Assembly: GCA_027083485.1 (NCBI GenBank)
Contig: JALWOO010000740.1
Location: 1-12,628 of the forward strand
Origin: Amylibacter sp.
Lineage (GTDB): Bacteria > Pseudomonadota > Alphaproteobacteria > Rhodobacterales > Rhodobacteraceae
Reading direction: 5' to 3'
DNA length: 12,628 bases
Positions within the stretch are counted from its first letter, which is position 1. Each line of letters opens with the position of its first letter. Below are positions 1 to 6,159 of the stretch, in pieces. The notes under the pieces are model-generated. The model was not told the DNA's origin and searched no databases. It was given only the letters and a program-made list of their open reading frames with translations. The translations under genes and the position numbers were made by a program.

Positions 1-1
1 C

Positions 2-682
2 GCGATTTATTTCACCTTGATGTTTGAAGGCCTGAAAACAGCCGCGCCGGTTTCAGGGGCGGCGGTTTTTACGCTAACGCCGGTTATATCTGCCTTGTTC
101 GGCTATTGGTTGTTGCGGCAGGTGACGACGCTCTGGATGGCGTTTGCCTTGTTGATCGGGGCATTTGGGGCGCTTTGGGTGATTTTTCAGGGGGATTTCG
201 GGGCCTTCCGCCGCTTCGAGGTCGGCCGTGGGGAGCTGATTTATTTTATCGGCTGCGTGGCGCATGCGCTTTATACGCCGATGGTGCGCAAGCTGAATCG
301 CGGTGTGCCGGTGACGGTGTTTACCTTTGGCATGATTTTTGCCGGCTGGTTGATCCTGACAGTGATCAGCGGGCCGACATTATTGGCGACCCCATGGAGC
401 AGCCTGCCTTTGATTTTCTGGGTGGGGTTGCTCTATGTGTCGGTCTGCGCCAGTGCGATGACGTTTTTCCTGTTGCAGTTTGCGGCGATGCGATTGCCGG
501 CGGCGAATGTGATGGCCTATACCTATCTGACGCCGTCATGGGTGATCCTGTGGGAAATGGCGCTGGGGCATGCGCCGCCGCCATGGATTATTCTGGTGGG
601 GGTCGGGGCAACCTTTCTGGCGTTGATAATGCTGTTGCGCCCCCAGCCAGCGCGGCCGCATCAGGGAAATAGCGGGCCATAA
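2..682 (+). CDS. EamA/DMT-family transporter, 5' end cut off by window edge
   Basis: This is the C-terminal part (about 226 residues) of a drug/metabolite-transporter superfamily permease, an inner-membrane protein likely to export small metabolites; the substrate cannot be read from sequence. The reading frame is open from base 2, so the true start lies upstream and the TTG at 17 is only the first possible start inside the window. The visible part has the end of one EamA repeat (GLKTAAPVSGAAVFTLTPVI, the typical end of a repeat) and a full second repeat of about five hydrophobic helices ending in a short hydrophilic tail rich in Pro and Arg. EamA proteins are usually about 300 residues, so roughly 75 are missing. 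Its last 22 bases overlap the 3' end of the opposite-strand DUF3131 gene. Confidence 0.85.
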   Translation, partial: AIYFTLMFEGLKTAAPVSGAAVFTLTPVISALFGYWLLRQVTTLWMAFALLIGAFGALWVIFQGDFGAFRRFEVGRGELIYFIGCVAHALYTPMVRKLNRGVPVTVFTFGMIFAGWLILTVISGPTLLATPWSSLPLIFWVGLLYVSVCASAMTFFLLQFAAMRLPAANVMAYTYLTPSWVILWEMALGHAPPPWIILVGVGATFLALIMLLRPQPARPHQGNSGP

Positions 683-1899
683 ACCTTGTAATGGAGCGCC
701 TCCAGCACAACGGCATTGGTGTTGAGGGTCAGGGCCTTGTTTGGCGAGCCGTCTTTTTCAAATAACCCCGCATACCACCCGCGTCTTGATTGCAGGTGTT
801 TGACCGACTGCAGCAACAATTCGGTATAGTCATCGCGCATCAAGGCCCACCACCCAAAGCTGGCCTTGGTTGACAGCCCCCGTTTACCGGAGACATCCTT
901 GCGCCGGGCGGTGACGGTGACGAAAGGCGTGTAATCCATGAGCAGTGCGTTATAGGCGAAATAGGGTTTGCCGCGAATGTGGTCTTCGCTCAGCGCGGTC
1001 AAGACGCCGGTTTCGCGATACCGGAATTTTTGCGCCTGATACACGGCTGTTGCCACAAGATACGCGTCCTTGCGCCAGCCAAATTCAAGCGCTTCCAGCA
1101 TGAAAGGTTCCGATGTGGTGATAGAGGAAACGCCGTGGGAATCCGCCGTGCGGATGTCGCCGGGGAGAATGATTGATCTGTACTGCTGAATCCGCAAAAT
1201 GGGCTGATATTGTTTGGCAAGTTTCACCGGCAAGCCAATCAGCACTCCGATTCTACCGGCGTATTGTTCATACCCGATGCGTCCTTCCTGAACCAAATGG
1301 TCATAGGCCTGCCCGCGTATGGCAATGCCCTGAAACCTGCCTTTGTGGGTCAGTAAGTGCAACTGCCAAAGGTTAAGGAGGCGCTGTGCCTGTGGTTGGT
1401 ATTCCGGGAAGGTGCGGGTTGCAATCAACATGCCGCTTATCAGGCGCATGATGTCCAGCGCCGACCAGCCGAGGCCGGCTTTGGCTGGCTTGTTGGCGTA
1501 ATCGGTCATTGCCAGGGTGGCGGTGTTGTAAACCTTGTTGGGCAGCTTTCCTTGATACAAAGGTAGGCGCGCCAGTGAGGCCAACAATCGCGACAGGCGT
1601 TTGGTGGCCTCTGAATGCGAAATAATCCCGAGTTTATAGGCCGCCGTAAGCGCCATAAAATACCCGCCTTCGTCCCAAAGCGTGGTTGATTTGAAATTGT
1701 TTACCGAGGCGACCAATCCGGTTTTCGGGTCTTCGTTGACCACGAAATAAGCCCATGCGGTGCGGGCAAACTGAAATTCCTCCGCTGTGAGCGGTGATTC
1801 CGGGTGGGAGGGATACTCCGCAGCGAAAGCGGTAACAGCAGACAGGTATACCCCGACAAGGACAGCCAGCAGCCGTTGAAAGTGATCTGTTATGCGCAA
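661..1899 (-). CDS. DUF3131 domain protein, secreted to the periplasm
   Basis: This is a DUF3131 protein of unknown function. The 412-residue product begins with a signal peptide (hydrophobic run about residues 9-26, ending SAVTAFA before AEYP). Typical family motifs follow: STTLWDEGGYFMAL (71-84), LPLYQGKLPNKVYNT (112-126), GWSALDIMRL (144-153) and the C-terminal ALTLNTNAVVLEALHYK (389-405). The fold is probably helical and glycosidase-like, but I claim no catalytic residues. I chose the TTG at 1899 because it gives a clean signal peptide and has AGGA upstream; a TTG at 1941 would add 14 residues before it and has no visible ribosome site. The gene follows the ArsR gene by 57 bases (15 from the alternative start), so the two are probably cotranscribed. 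Its 3' end overlaps the EamA gene. Confidence 0.8.
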   Translation of the reverse strand: MRITDHFQRLLAVLVGVYLSAVTAFAAEYPSHPESPLTAEEFQFARTAWAYFVVNEDPKTGLVASVNNFKSTTLWDEGGYFMALTAAYKLGIISHSEATKRLSRLLASLARLPLYQGKLPNKVYNTATLAMTDYANKPAKAGLGWSALDIMRLISGMLIATRTFPEYQPQAQRLLNLWQLHLLTHKGRFQGIAIRGQAYDHLVQEGRIGYEQYAGRIGVLIGLPVKLAKQYQPILRIQQYRSIILPGDIRTADSHGVSSITTSEPFMLEALEFGWRKDAYLVATAVYQAQKFRYRETGVLTALSEDHIRGKPYFAYNALLMDYTPFVTVTARRKDVSGKRGLSTKASFGWWALMRDDYTELLLQSVKHLQSRRGWYAGLFEKDGSPNKALTLNTNAVVLEALHYKVYGPLFP

Positions 1900-1956
1900 A
1901 AAAACCGTCCTGCCGTTCTGTTTGCCCCTGTCTATCGGCAAATAACGGCGAAAAAG

Positions 1957-2289
1957 TTAATCACGGGGCGTTTCCAGCGTTTCGGCTACAAATTTTTCGA
2001 AATGCTCCAGGTTGACCACTTCGTATTGGCCAAAACTCTCCATCCAGACGGAAGCCTCTTTCAGGGCCTCGGGGGCGAGCTTGCACCATTTTACCCGACC
2101 GCGTTTTTCCTGTTCGATAAGGCCAGCGCGGCTGAGGATTTGCAAATGTTTGGAAATCGCTGCCAGAGACATGGCAAAAGGTTCGGCAACATCTGTGACC
2201 GCCATATCGTCCTCAAGCAACATCGTCAGGATGGCACGGCGAGTCGGATCCGCAAGTGCGGAGAAGGTAAGATCCAGAGCATTGTTCAT
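1957..2289 (-). CDS. ArsR-family transcriptional regulator (metal-independent type)
   Basis: A 110-residue winged-helix repressor of the ArsR/SmtB superfamily. LTFSALADPTRRAIL (7-21) is the classic N-terminal helix, and AMSLAAISKHLQILSRAGLI (39-58) holds the recognition helix, followed by the wing around EKRGRVKW. The only cysteine is Cys69, so the CxC metal site of true ArsR is absent. This resembles the SdpR-like subgroup that often sits beside SRPBCC/AHSA1 genes, though no such partner is visible here. The start is the ATG at 2289, where homology begins; an upstream in-frame TTG at 2325 would add 12 unconserved residues. No good ribosome site is visible, but a perfect palindrome covers the start codon, which suggests autoregulation. 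The DUF3131 gene follows closely. Confidence 0.85.
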   Translation of the reverse strand: MNNALDLTFSALADPTRRAILTMLLEDDMAVTDVAEPFAMSLAAISKHLQILSRAGLIEQEKRGRVKWCKLAPEALKEASVWMESFGQYEVVNLEHFEKFVAETLETPRD

Positions 2290-2297
2290 AATGAACA
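2283..2297. promoter_or_regulatory. Palindrome over the ArsR start codon, possible operator
   Basis: TGTTCAT-A-ATGAACA is a perfect 7+1+7 palindrome covering the ATG of the ArsR gene (2289-2287). ArsR-type repressors commonly bind imperfect palindromes at their own promoters, so autorepression is a reasonable inference. The position this far downstream is unusual, and it could also act as an RNA hairpin at the start codon or be chance. Confidence 0.4.
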
Positions 2298-2346
2298 GGT
2301 AGCGGTTGCATGGGGGGCAGGTCAACGGTGGCTATGCGGTAGGGGT

Positions 2347-2360
2347 TTGATTTGGATCAA
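2347..2360. promoter_or_regulatory. FNR/FnrL-type box between ArsR and desaturase genes
   Basis: TTGAT-TTGG-ATCAA matches the FNR consensus TTGAT-N4-ATCAA exactly. The symmetry extends one base pair plus one more on each side (GTTTGAT/ATCAAAC, 2345-2362). The site is centred about 106 bases before the desaturase ATG and 64 bases before the ArsR ATG. FnrL of Rhodobacterales recognises this sequence when oxygen is low. Which of the two divergent genes it controls cannot be told without mapped transcription starts. Confidence 0.7.
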
Positions 2361-2459
2361 ACGAATGCGACCCTTTTACTCGGAAATTCATAATTTTCTT
2401 GCCTATCGGGGAAAAACCTTTATCGCATACGGAACCAAAAACTTCAGAGATCGTCGAGC

Positions 2460-3509
2460 ATGAATGATATGTCCGGGGCCGTAAGCGCCACACCTTCGCC
2501 ACTTGCCGAAGTAAAAGAGTCTGATCTATCCGCCCGAGATTGGGTGCGGGTACTGGCGAAATACCGTGAACCGAATACAAAGCGCAGCTTGTGGGAACTG
2601 GCCGTAACTGCCGTACCACTGGTTATCTTGTTTGTGGCGGCACGTTTGGTTTTGCCAATCAGCATTTGGTTGACCATTGCCTTATGTGTTATCGCGGCGG
2701 GCTTTTTGGTGCGGCTTTTTATTATTCAGCATGATTGCGGGCATGCGTCCATGTTTAAATCACGCGCGGTCAATGACTGGGTGGGGCGGTTGCTCGGGGT
2801 TGTGACCCTGACCCCCTATGACATTTGGAAGCGTAGCCATGCGATCCACCACTCTGCGGCGGGGAACCTCGATAAACGTGGCGTTGGCGATATCTATACA
2901 ATGACAGTTCGTGAATACCTCGAAAGCCCCACCTGGCGGCGTTGGTGGTACCGGATTTACCGCCACCCGATTACCCTGTTTATGTTTGGTCCAGTGCTTA
3001 TTTTCGGCCTGTTCAACCGTTTTCCGGTTGGCTCGCTGACCGGAAAACTATTCTGGCTCAGTTCCATGGGCACAAATGTTGCTCTGGTTTTATTCTCGGC
3101 ACTGATGATGTGGATTATGGGCTGGTGGCAGTTTACCCTGATTTTCGGCTTGATCAGCTTTGGCGGTGCGGCGATCGGCATGTGGCTGTTTTATGTGCAG
3201 CATCAGTTTGAAGGTGTCGAATGGGACGAAAACGAAGAATGGGATCTACATGATTCGGCCCTGTTTGGCAGTTCCTTTTATGACCTGCCAACACCGCTGC
3301 GCTGGATTTCCGGCAACATCGGCATTCACCATGTCCATCATCTCTATAGCCGGATCCCGTTTTACCGGCTGACAGAGGTGCTTAGAGATCACCCTGTGCT
3401 CAAGAATATCCGGCGTATGACCTTCAGAGAGAGCCTGCGTTGTGTACGGCTGCACCTGTGGGACGAGAATGAACGCCGTATGATCGGGTTTTCCGACCTG
3501 CGTGCCTGA
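2460..3509 (+). CDS. Membrane fatty acid desaturase (delta-12-like family)
   Basis: This is an integral-membrane, di-iron, oxygen-dependent acyl desaturase of 349 residues. It shows the three histidine boxes of the family: HDCGH (91-95), HAIHH (127-131) and HHVHH (290-294), with a further YVQHQFEG segment before the last. Hydrophobic spans lie at about 47-66, 69-89, 168-190 and 203-245, which puts the boxes on the cytoplasmic face. The family introduces a double bond into an acyl chain using O2 and electrons from a ferredoxin or similar donor; the exact chain position is unknown. The start is the ATG at 2460, with a second ATG three codons later; upstream AGAGA is a weak ribosome site. It stands alone, with an FNR-type box upstream and a strong terminator after it. 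Confidence 0.9.
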   Translation: MNDMSGAVSATPSPLAEVKESDLSARDWVRVLAKYREPNTKRSLWELAVTAVPLVILFVAARLVLPISIWLTIALCVIAAGFLVRLFIIQHDCGHASMFKSRAVNDWVGRLLGVVTLTPYDIWKRSHAIHHSAAGNLDKRGVGDIYTMTVREYLESPTWRRWWYRIYRHPITLFMFGPVLIFGLFNRFPVGSLTGKLFWLSSMGTNVALVLFSALMMWIMGWWQFTLIFGLISFGGAAIGMWLFYVQHQFEGVEWDENEEWDLHDSALFGSSFYDLPTPLRWISGNIGIHHVHHLYSRIPFYRLTEVLRDHPVLKNIRRMTFRESLRCVRLHLWDENERRMIGFSDLRA

Positions 3510-3556
3510 TCCCGAATAGTATGGCCTTTGCCTTTGTTGGAGGAAGCTCCAAGAAT

Positions 3557-3598
3557 AGAAAAGCCCCCGAAACGTTACAGCGTTTCGAGGGCTTTTCT
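3557..3598. terminator. Strong bidirectional intrinsic terminator
   Basis: A long hairpin pairs 3557-3574 with 3581-3598 (18 positions, one C/A mismatch, 6-base loop TTACAG). The stem ends in A-rich and T-rich flanks (AGAAAAG / CTTTTCT), so it can stop the desaturase transcript rightward and the DUF2158 transcript leftward. Confidence 0.85.
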
Positions 3599-3682
3599 TA
3601 TTTGGAAGTGTCAATGTTTTGGGGCTACCATCTGCGGTATCGAAAGTAGCAACTTCAACACGTTGGAAGATGCTCTGCGCTT

Positions 3683-4006
3683 TTAATCCTTGCGGAAGTG
3701 GCTTTTCTCGCGTGGTTTACCGTGCCAGCCGGTTTTGCCCTTGTCACGGCCACCATCACGGCCTCCGCGGTCATCCCGTCCGCCACCACGCTCGTCACGT
3801 CCGCCGCGAAAAGAAGGGCGGCCACCACGGCTGTCGCCATCACGGGTTTCCCATTTTTTGACGAGGGCAGCTGCAAAGGTATCGCGAAAAATCACGCCTT
3901 CGTTGCACCAAACCAGAGAAACCTGATCCCCATCGACCGATTCAACGGCCATACGCGGAGAACCGCAAATCAGAGTGGCGAGATCGCCTGTTTTGAAACT
4001 GGCCAT
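3683..4006 (-). CDS. DUF2158 (YodC-like) protein with RGG-rich tail
   Basis: A 107-residue cytoplasmic protein. Residues 1-50 match the small DUF2158 fold (FKTGDLATLICGSPRMAVESVDGD, then VSLVWCNEG and DTFAAALV). Its molecular role is not established. Residues 54-107 form a disordered-looking tail of Arg, Gly and Asp with RGG at 60-62, 67-69, 73-75 and 80-82, and further RD/GGR units to about residue 88, ending in a basic KPREKSHFRKD. RGG boxes often bind RNA, so an RNA-related role is an inference. The start is the ATG at 4006, with AAGGA seven bases upstream. It lies 73 bases after the DUF1467 gene on the same strand with no clear terminator between them, so they may be cotranscribed. Confidence 0.75.
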   Translation of the reverse strand: MASFKTGDLATLICGSPRMAVESVDGDQVSLVWCNEGVIFRDTFAAALVKKWETRDGDSRGGRPSFRGGRDERGGGRDDRGGRDGGRDKGKTGWHGKPREKSHFRKD

Positions 4007-4079
4007 GGAAGAATCCTTTTTGAATGGCGCGGGTAGGACGTTTTCCTATAGGCAAACGTGGGAGAAAAGAAAAGGGCAG

Positions 4080-4346
4080 TTAGTAGTGTGACGGTGGAAA
4101 ACCCAGATTTTCCATCGAAAGAATATCGGTTATGATCAGCGTGCATATGACAATCCAGACCACGGTCCCGACCAGAGTTACGATTTTCATGCGTTTTTTG
4201 ATTTGCGGGTCGGCCGGTGCTGAAGAAGGTGTTCCCGGCACAACGTCGCCTGCCTCTTCCTGGCTTTTTAGCCGCAAGGGCAGAACCACAAACAGGGTCA
4301 TGAACCAGACCACGGCATAAAGTACGATTGAAGCGCTAATAGTCAT
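4080..4346 (-). CDS. DUF1467 family small membrane protein
   Basis: An 88-residue inner-membrane protein of unknown function. It has two hydrophobic helices, about residues 4-24 and 54-76, joined by a hydrophilic loop. The first helix runs into LPLRLKSQEEAGDVVPGTPSSAPADP, the conserved DUF1467 signature. The gene begins 11 bases after the epimerase stop codon, with AGGA just before its ATG, so it is in an operon with mce. As I recall, this pairing is common in alphaproteobacteria, but no functional link to the epimerase is known to me. Confidence 0.85.
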   Translation of the reverse strand: MTISASIVLYAVVWFMTLFVVLPLRLKSQEEAGDVVPGTPSSAPADPQIKKRMKIVTLVGTVVWIVICTLIITDILSMENLGFPPSHY

Positions 4347-4357
4347 TCCTGTTCCCC

Positions 4358-4762
4358 TTAAACCTGCTCGAGTTCTACCAGTGTACCGGTAAAATCCTTT
4401 GGATGCAAAAACAGCACCGGTTTGCCATGGGCACCGATTTTCGGTTCGCCATTTCCCAACACGCGGGCACCGCTTTCAGCAAGGTGATCGCGCGCCGCAA
4501 GGATGTCTTCGACCTCATAGCAAATGTGATGAATGCCGCCGCTCGGGTTTTTATCCAGAAAGCCCTTGATCGGAGAGTCTTCCCCCAGAGGAAACAGCAG
4601 TTCGATTTTGGTGTTTGGCAGGTCGATAAACACGACAGTGACACCGTGGTCCGGTTCATCCTGAGGCGGGTTGACCTTGGCCCCCAACGTGTCGCGATAC
4701 AGGCTTATGGCCGCGTCCAGGTCCGGTACGGCAATGGCCACATGATTCAAACGTCCGATCAT
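4358..4762 (-). CDS. mce: Methylmalonyl-CoA epimerase
   Basis: A 134-residue enzyme of the glyoxalase/VOC metal-dependent superfamily. It interconverts (S)- and (R)-methylmalonyl-CoA so that propionyl-CoA carbon can reach succinyl-CoA through methylmalonyl-CoA mutase. The sequence shows two beta-alpha-beta-beta-beta units: LNHVAIAVPDLDAAISLYRD (5-23), NTKIELLFPLG (50-60), GGIHHICYEVEDI (75-87) and HPKDFTGTLVELEQ (120-133). Likely metal ligands, by family alignment from memory, are His7, Glu54, His78 or His79, and Glu130. I chose the ATG at 4762 because AAGGAG lies nine bases upstream and the family starts there; an in-frame upstream extension to 4852 is not family-like. It leads an operon with DUF1467. 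Confidence 0.93.
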   Translation of the reverse strand: MIGRLNHVAIAVPDLDAAISLYRDTLGAKVNPPQDEPDHGVTVVFIDLPNTKIELLFPLGEDSPIKGFLDKNPSGGIHHICYEVEDILAARDHLAESGARVLGNGEPKIGAHGKPVLFLHPKDFTGTLVELEQV

Positions 4763-4862
4763 ATTCGGGATCTCCTTATCTTCAACGAAGGTATGGGCGG
4801 TGCGGGCCTGAAAAGCAATGTGACAATGGAGCGGAAGCATAAACTTTGCCACAATCTTGAAT

Positions 4863-4890
4863 TTGTTAGGGGCTTGTTAGGATTGTTGGG
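4863..4890 (+). repeat. Three short direct repeats ahead of the response regulator
   Basis: TTGTTAGG (4863-4870), TTGTTAGG (4874-4881) and TTGTTGGG (4883-4890) lie in tandem, at steps of 11 and 9 bases, in the gap between mce and the response regulator. Spacing near one helical turn suits a repeated protein site, but no regulator is known for it. If the gene began at 4896 the repeats would sit in its ribosome-site region. Confidence 0.45.
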
Positions 4891-4931
4891 GTCGAATGGT
4901 GCAAACGACTCATTTTACCTTGGGGGTACAC

Positions 4932-5663
4932 ATGGAGGGAATAGCCAGAAAAATAGAATCGGGACCATCGGGAAAACGCCCGCTTTTGGGAATGACAATC
5001 CTTTTGGTCGAAGACAGCCGCTATTGTTCGGAGGCTGTCCGGCTTATGTCGCAGCGTTCCGGTTCCCGATTGCGACGGGCCGATTCGTTACGGTCCGCAC
5101 GGCGGCATTTGGCAATTTACCGACCGGATGTTGTGATGATTGACCTGGGATTACCGGATGGCTCCGGTGTGGATTTGATCCGCGAATTGTGTGGCGGTGG
5201 TCAACGTTCAATCGGCATTGTTGCGGTGAGCGGTGATGACGGCGGCTCTGCCCGCTCTAAGGCCATGGAAGCAGGGGCCAGCTGTTTTTTGGCCAAACCC
5301 TTGGTGGATCTAGCATGCTTTCAACAGGTGATTCGGACCCTTGTGTATCAGGATACCGCACCCAAACCCTTTGTGCCTCAAGTTGTGAATACTCGCTTGC
5401 AGCTGGACGGAAGGGCTTTTGTCGATGATCTCGGTCATGTGGGCCAGCAACTGGAGAAAGCCTTGCAGGGCAATGATCGAAGAGAACTGCGCTATCTGGC
5501 CCAATTTACCCGCTCTATCGCGCAGACAGCGCAGGACCATGAACTCATGGATAGCGCCTCCGCCTTTATGGCGCGATTGCGGGGTGGGCACGCATGGCAT
5601 AAGGCCGGTGCGCAGGTTTTGGTGCAGGTACAGGATCGTTTGGTTGATACACCGGCAATTTGA
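4932..5663 (+). CDS. Response regulator: REC domain plus helical, HPt-like tail
   Basis: A 243-residue cytoplasmic signalling protein with no DNA-binding domain visible. Residues 20-138 form a receiver domain: TILLVEDS (acid residues Glu27/Asp28), MIDLGLPDGSG with phosphoacceptor Asp71, AVSG with Ser100, and LAKP with Lys122. The tail (about 153-243) is helical and looks like a histidine-phosphotransfer domain, LRYLAQFTRSIAQTAQ, but Gln191 stands where the phosphorylated His would be. It could be an adaptor that binds a partner in a phosphorylation-dependent way. The start at 4932 has GGGGG five bases upstream; the ATG at 4896 (12 residues longer) is also possible. It is transcribed divergently from mce and ends at a hairpin shared with the DUF1127 gene. 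Confidence 0.8.
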   Translation: MEGIARKIESGPSGKRPLLGMTILLVEDSRYCSEAVRLMSQRSGSRLRRADSLRSARRHLAIYRPDVVMIDLGLPDGSGVDLIRELCGGGQRSIGIVAVSGDDGGSARSKAMEAGASCFLAKPLVDLACFQQVIRTLVYQDTAPKPFVPQVVNTRLQLDGRAFVDDLGHVGQQLEKALQGNDRRELRYLAQFTRSIAQTAQDHELMDSASAFMARLRGGHAWHKAGAQVLVQVQDRLVDTPAI

Positions 5664-5692
5664 CTGGGCTGCGCCCACGAAAAACCGGACAC

Positions 5693-5734
5693 AAAAAAAC
5701 GACGGTGCCTGGGAGGAAAACACCGTCGTTCTTT
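5693..5734. terminator. Bidirectional terminator with anti-SD loop on the minus strand
   Basis: A perfect 10-bp stem, AACGACGGTG (5698-5707) with CACCGTCGTT (5721-5730), closes a 13-base loop. On the minus strand it is followed by seven T residues, a good terminator for the DUF1127 gene at 5779-5985; on the plus strand it has a short CTTT for the response regulator. The minus-strand loop reads UUUUCCUCCCAGG, containing the anti-Shine-Dalgarno core CCUCCC. The plus-strand loop therefore carries GGGAGG. Confidence 0.85.
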
Positions 5735-5778
5735 AAACGGACAACAGGAAATGCGTTAACCTGCAGCCGAATGGGTAT

Positions 5779-5985
5779 TTATGCGCCGTATACAGCTTCA
5801 CGTGCGACAGATTTGATGTTGCCATAGTTCAGGCCCAGATCGGCCAGTTCCAGCCGGGACAGGGAGCGAAGCTCGGACACTGTCTTGCGGTACATATACA
5901 GTTTAACAGCGCGGTCTTTGAACTGTGCAAAAACGTTACTGAGGGAGTGGGTGTTCAATGCGATGTTTGTTGTGATGGAGGCCAT
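5779..5985 (-). CDS. DUF1127 miniprotein (first)
   Basis: A 68-residue protein of the DUF1127 family, small basic proteins common in alphaproteobacteria. The family core is YRKTVSELRSLSRLELADLGL (32-52), followed by NIKSVAREAVYG. Rhodobacter sphaeroides CcaF1, a DUF1127 protein, is described as RNA-binding and linked to maturation of CcsR small RNAs, and Agrobacterium members affect phosphate and carbon physiology; the role here is inferred only. The ATG at 5985 has AAGGA about nine bases upstream. The leader on the minus strand includes a C7 tract and a CATGCA/TGCATG palindrome further up. The gene ends before a terminator whose loop holds CCUCCC. Confidence 0.88.
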   Translation of the reverse strand: MASITTNIALNTHSLSNVFAQFKDRAVKLYMYRKTVSELRSLSRLELADLGLNYGNIKSVAREAVYGA

Positions 5986-6078
5986 GTGCCTATTCCTTAT
6001 ATCTCGTCGTTTTATTCTCTTGGGGGGGTATTTAGGGATTTAAAAATTTACCACCAGATCAGAAATGCTCATTGCCGT

Positions 6079-6095
6079 CATGCATTTGGTGCATG
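6079..6095. promoter_or_regulatory. CATGCA-N5-TGCATG palindrome upstream of first DUF1127 gene
   Basis: A perfect 6+5+6 palindrome (CATGCATTTGGTGCATG) with a T-N11-A core (T6081, A6093), as in LysR-type boxes. It lies about 100 bases before the DUF1127 ATG on the minus strand. Its geometry and outer CAT/ATG match the box at 10035-10051, which suggests, but does not prove, a related regulator. Confidence 0.4.
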
Positions 6096-6117
6096 GCTAG
6101 AGTTCCAACCGGCGCAT

Positions 6118-6149
6118 AAAAAAACGGCGAAGCAGATGCCTCGCCGTTT
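6118..6149 (-). terminator. Intrinsic terminator after second DUF1127 gene
   Basis: Read on the minus strand, AAACGGCGA (6149-6141) pairs with TCGCCGTTT (6130-6122) around a 10-base loop GGCATCTGCT, followed by T residues to 6118. It ends the DUF1127 transcript that stops at 6195. The loop, unlike its neighbours, is not C-rich. Confidence 0.8.
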
Positions 6150-6159
6150 GGTTTCCATG

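Noticed and set aside
106..672. Open frame of 188 codons overlapping the EamA gene
   Set aside because: Shadow frame of the transporter; its translation has no family character and the EamA frame is clearly real.
1804..2463. Open frame of 219 codons on the plus strand
   Set aside because: It runs antisense across both the ArsR and DUF3131 genes, which have recognisable motifs; it has no plausible ribosome site.
3698..4036. Long plus-strand frames over the DUF2158 gene
   Set aside because: They arise from the repetitive RGG codons read in reverse; the minus frame has a domain, a start and a ribosome site.
4403..5143. Open frame of 246 codons on the plus strand
   Set aside because: Antisense to mce and out of frame with the response regulator; both true genes have intact catalytic or receiver motifs.
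6101..6110. GGAAC (minus strand) upstream of the first DUF1127 gene considered as a general-stress sigma (EcfG) -35
   Set aside because: No CGTT -10 lies at the required 16-17 base spacing, so a promoter call is not justified.
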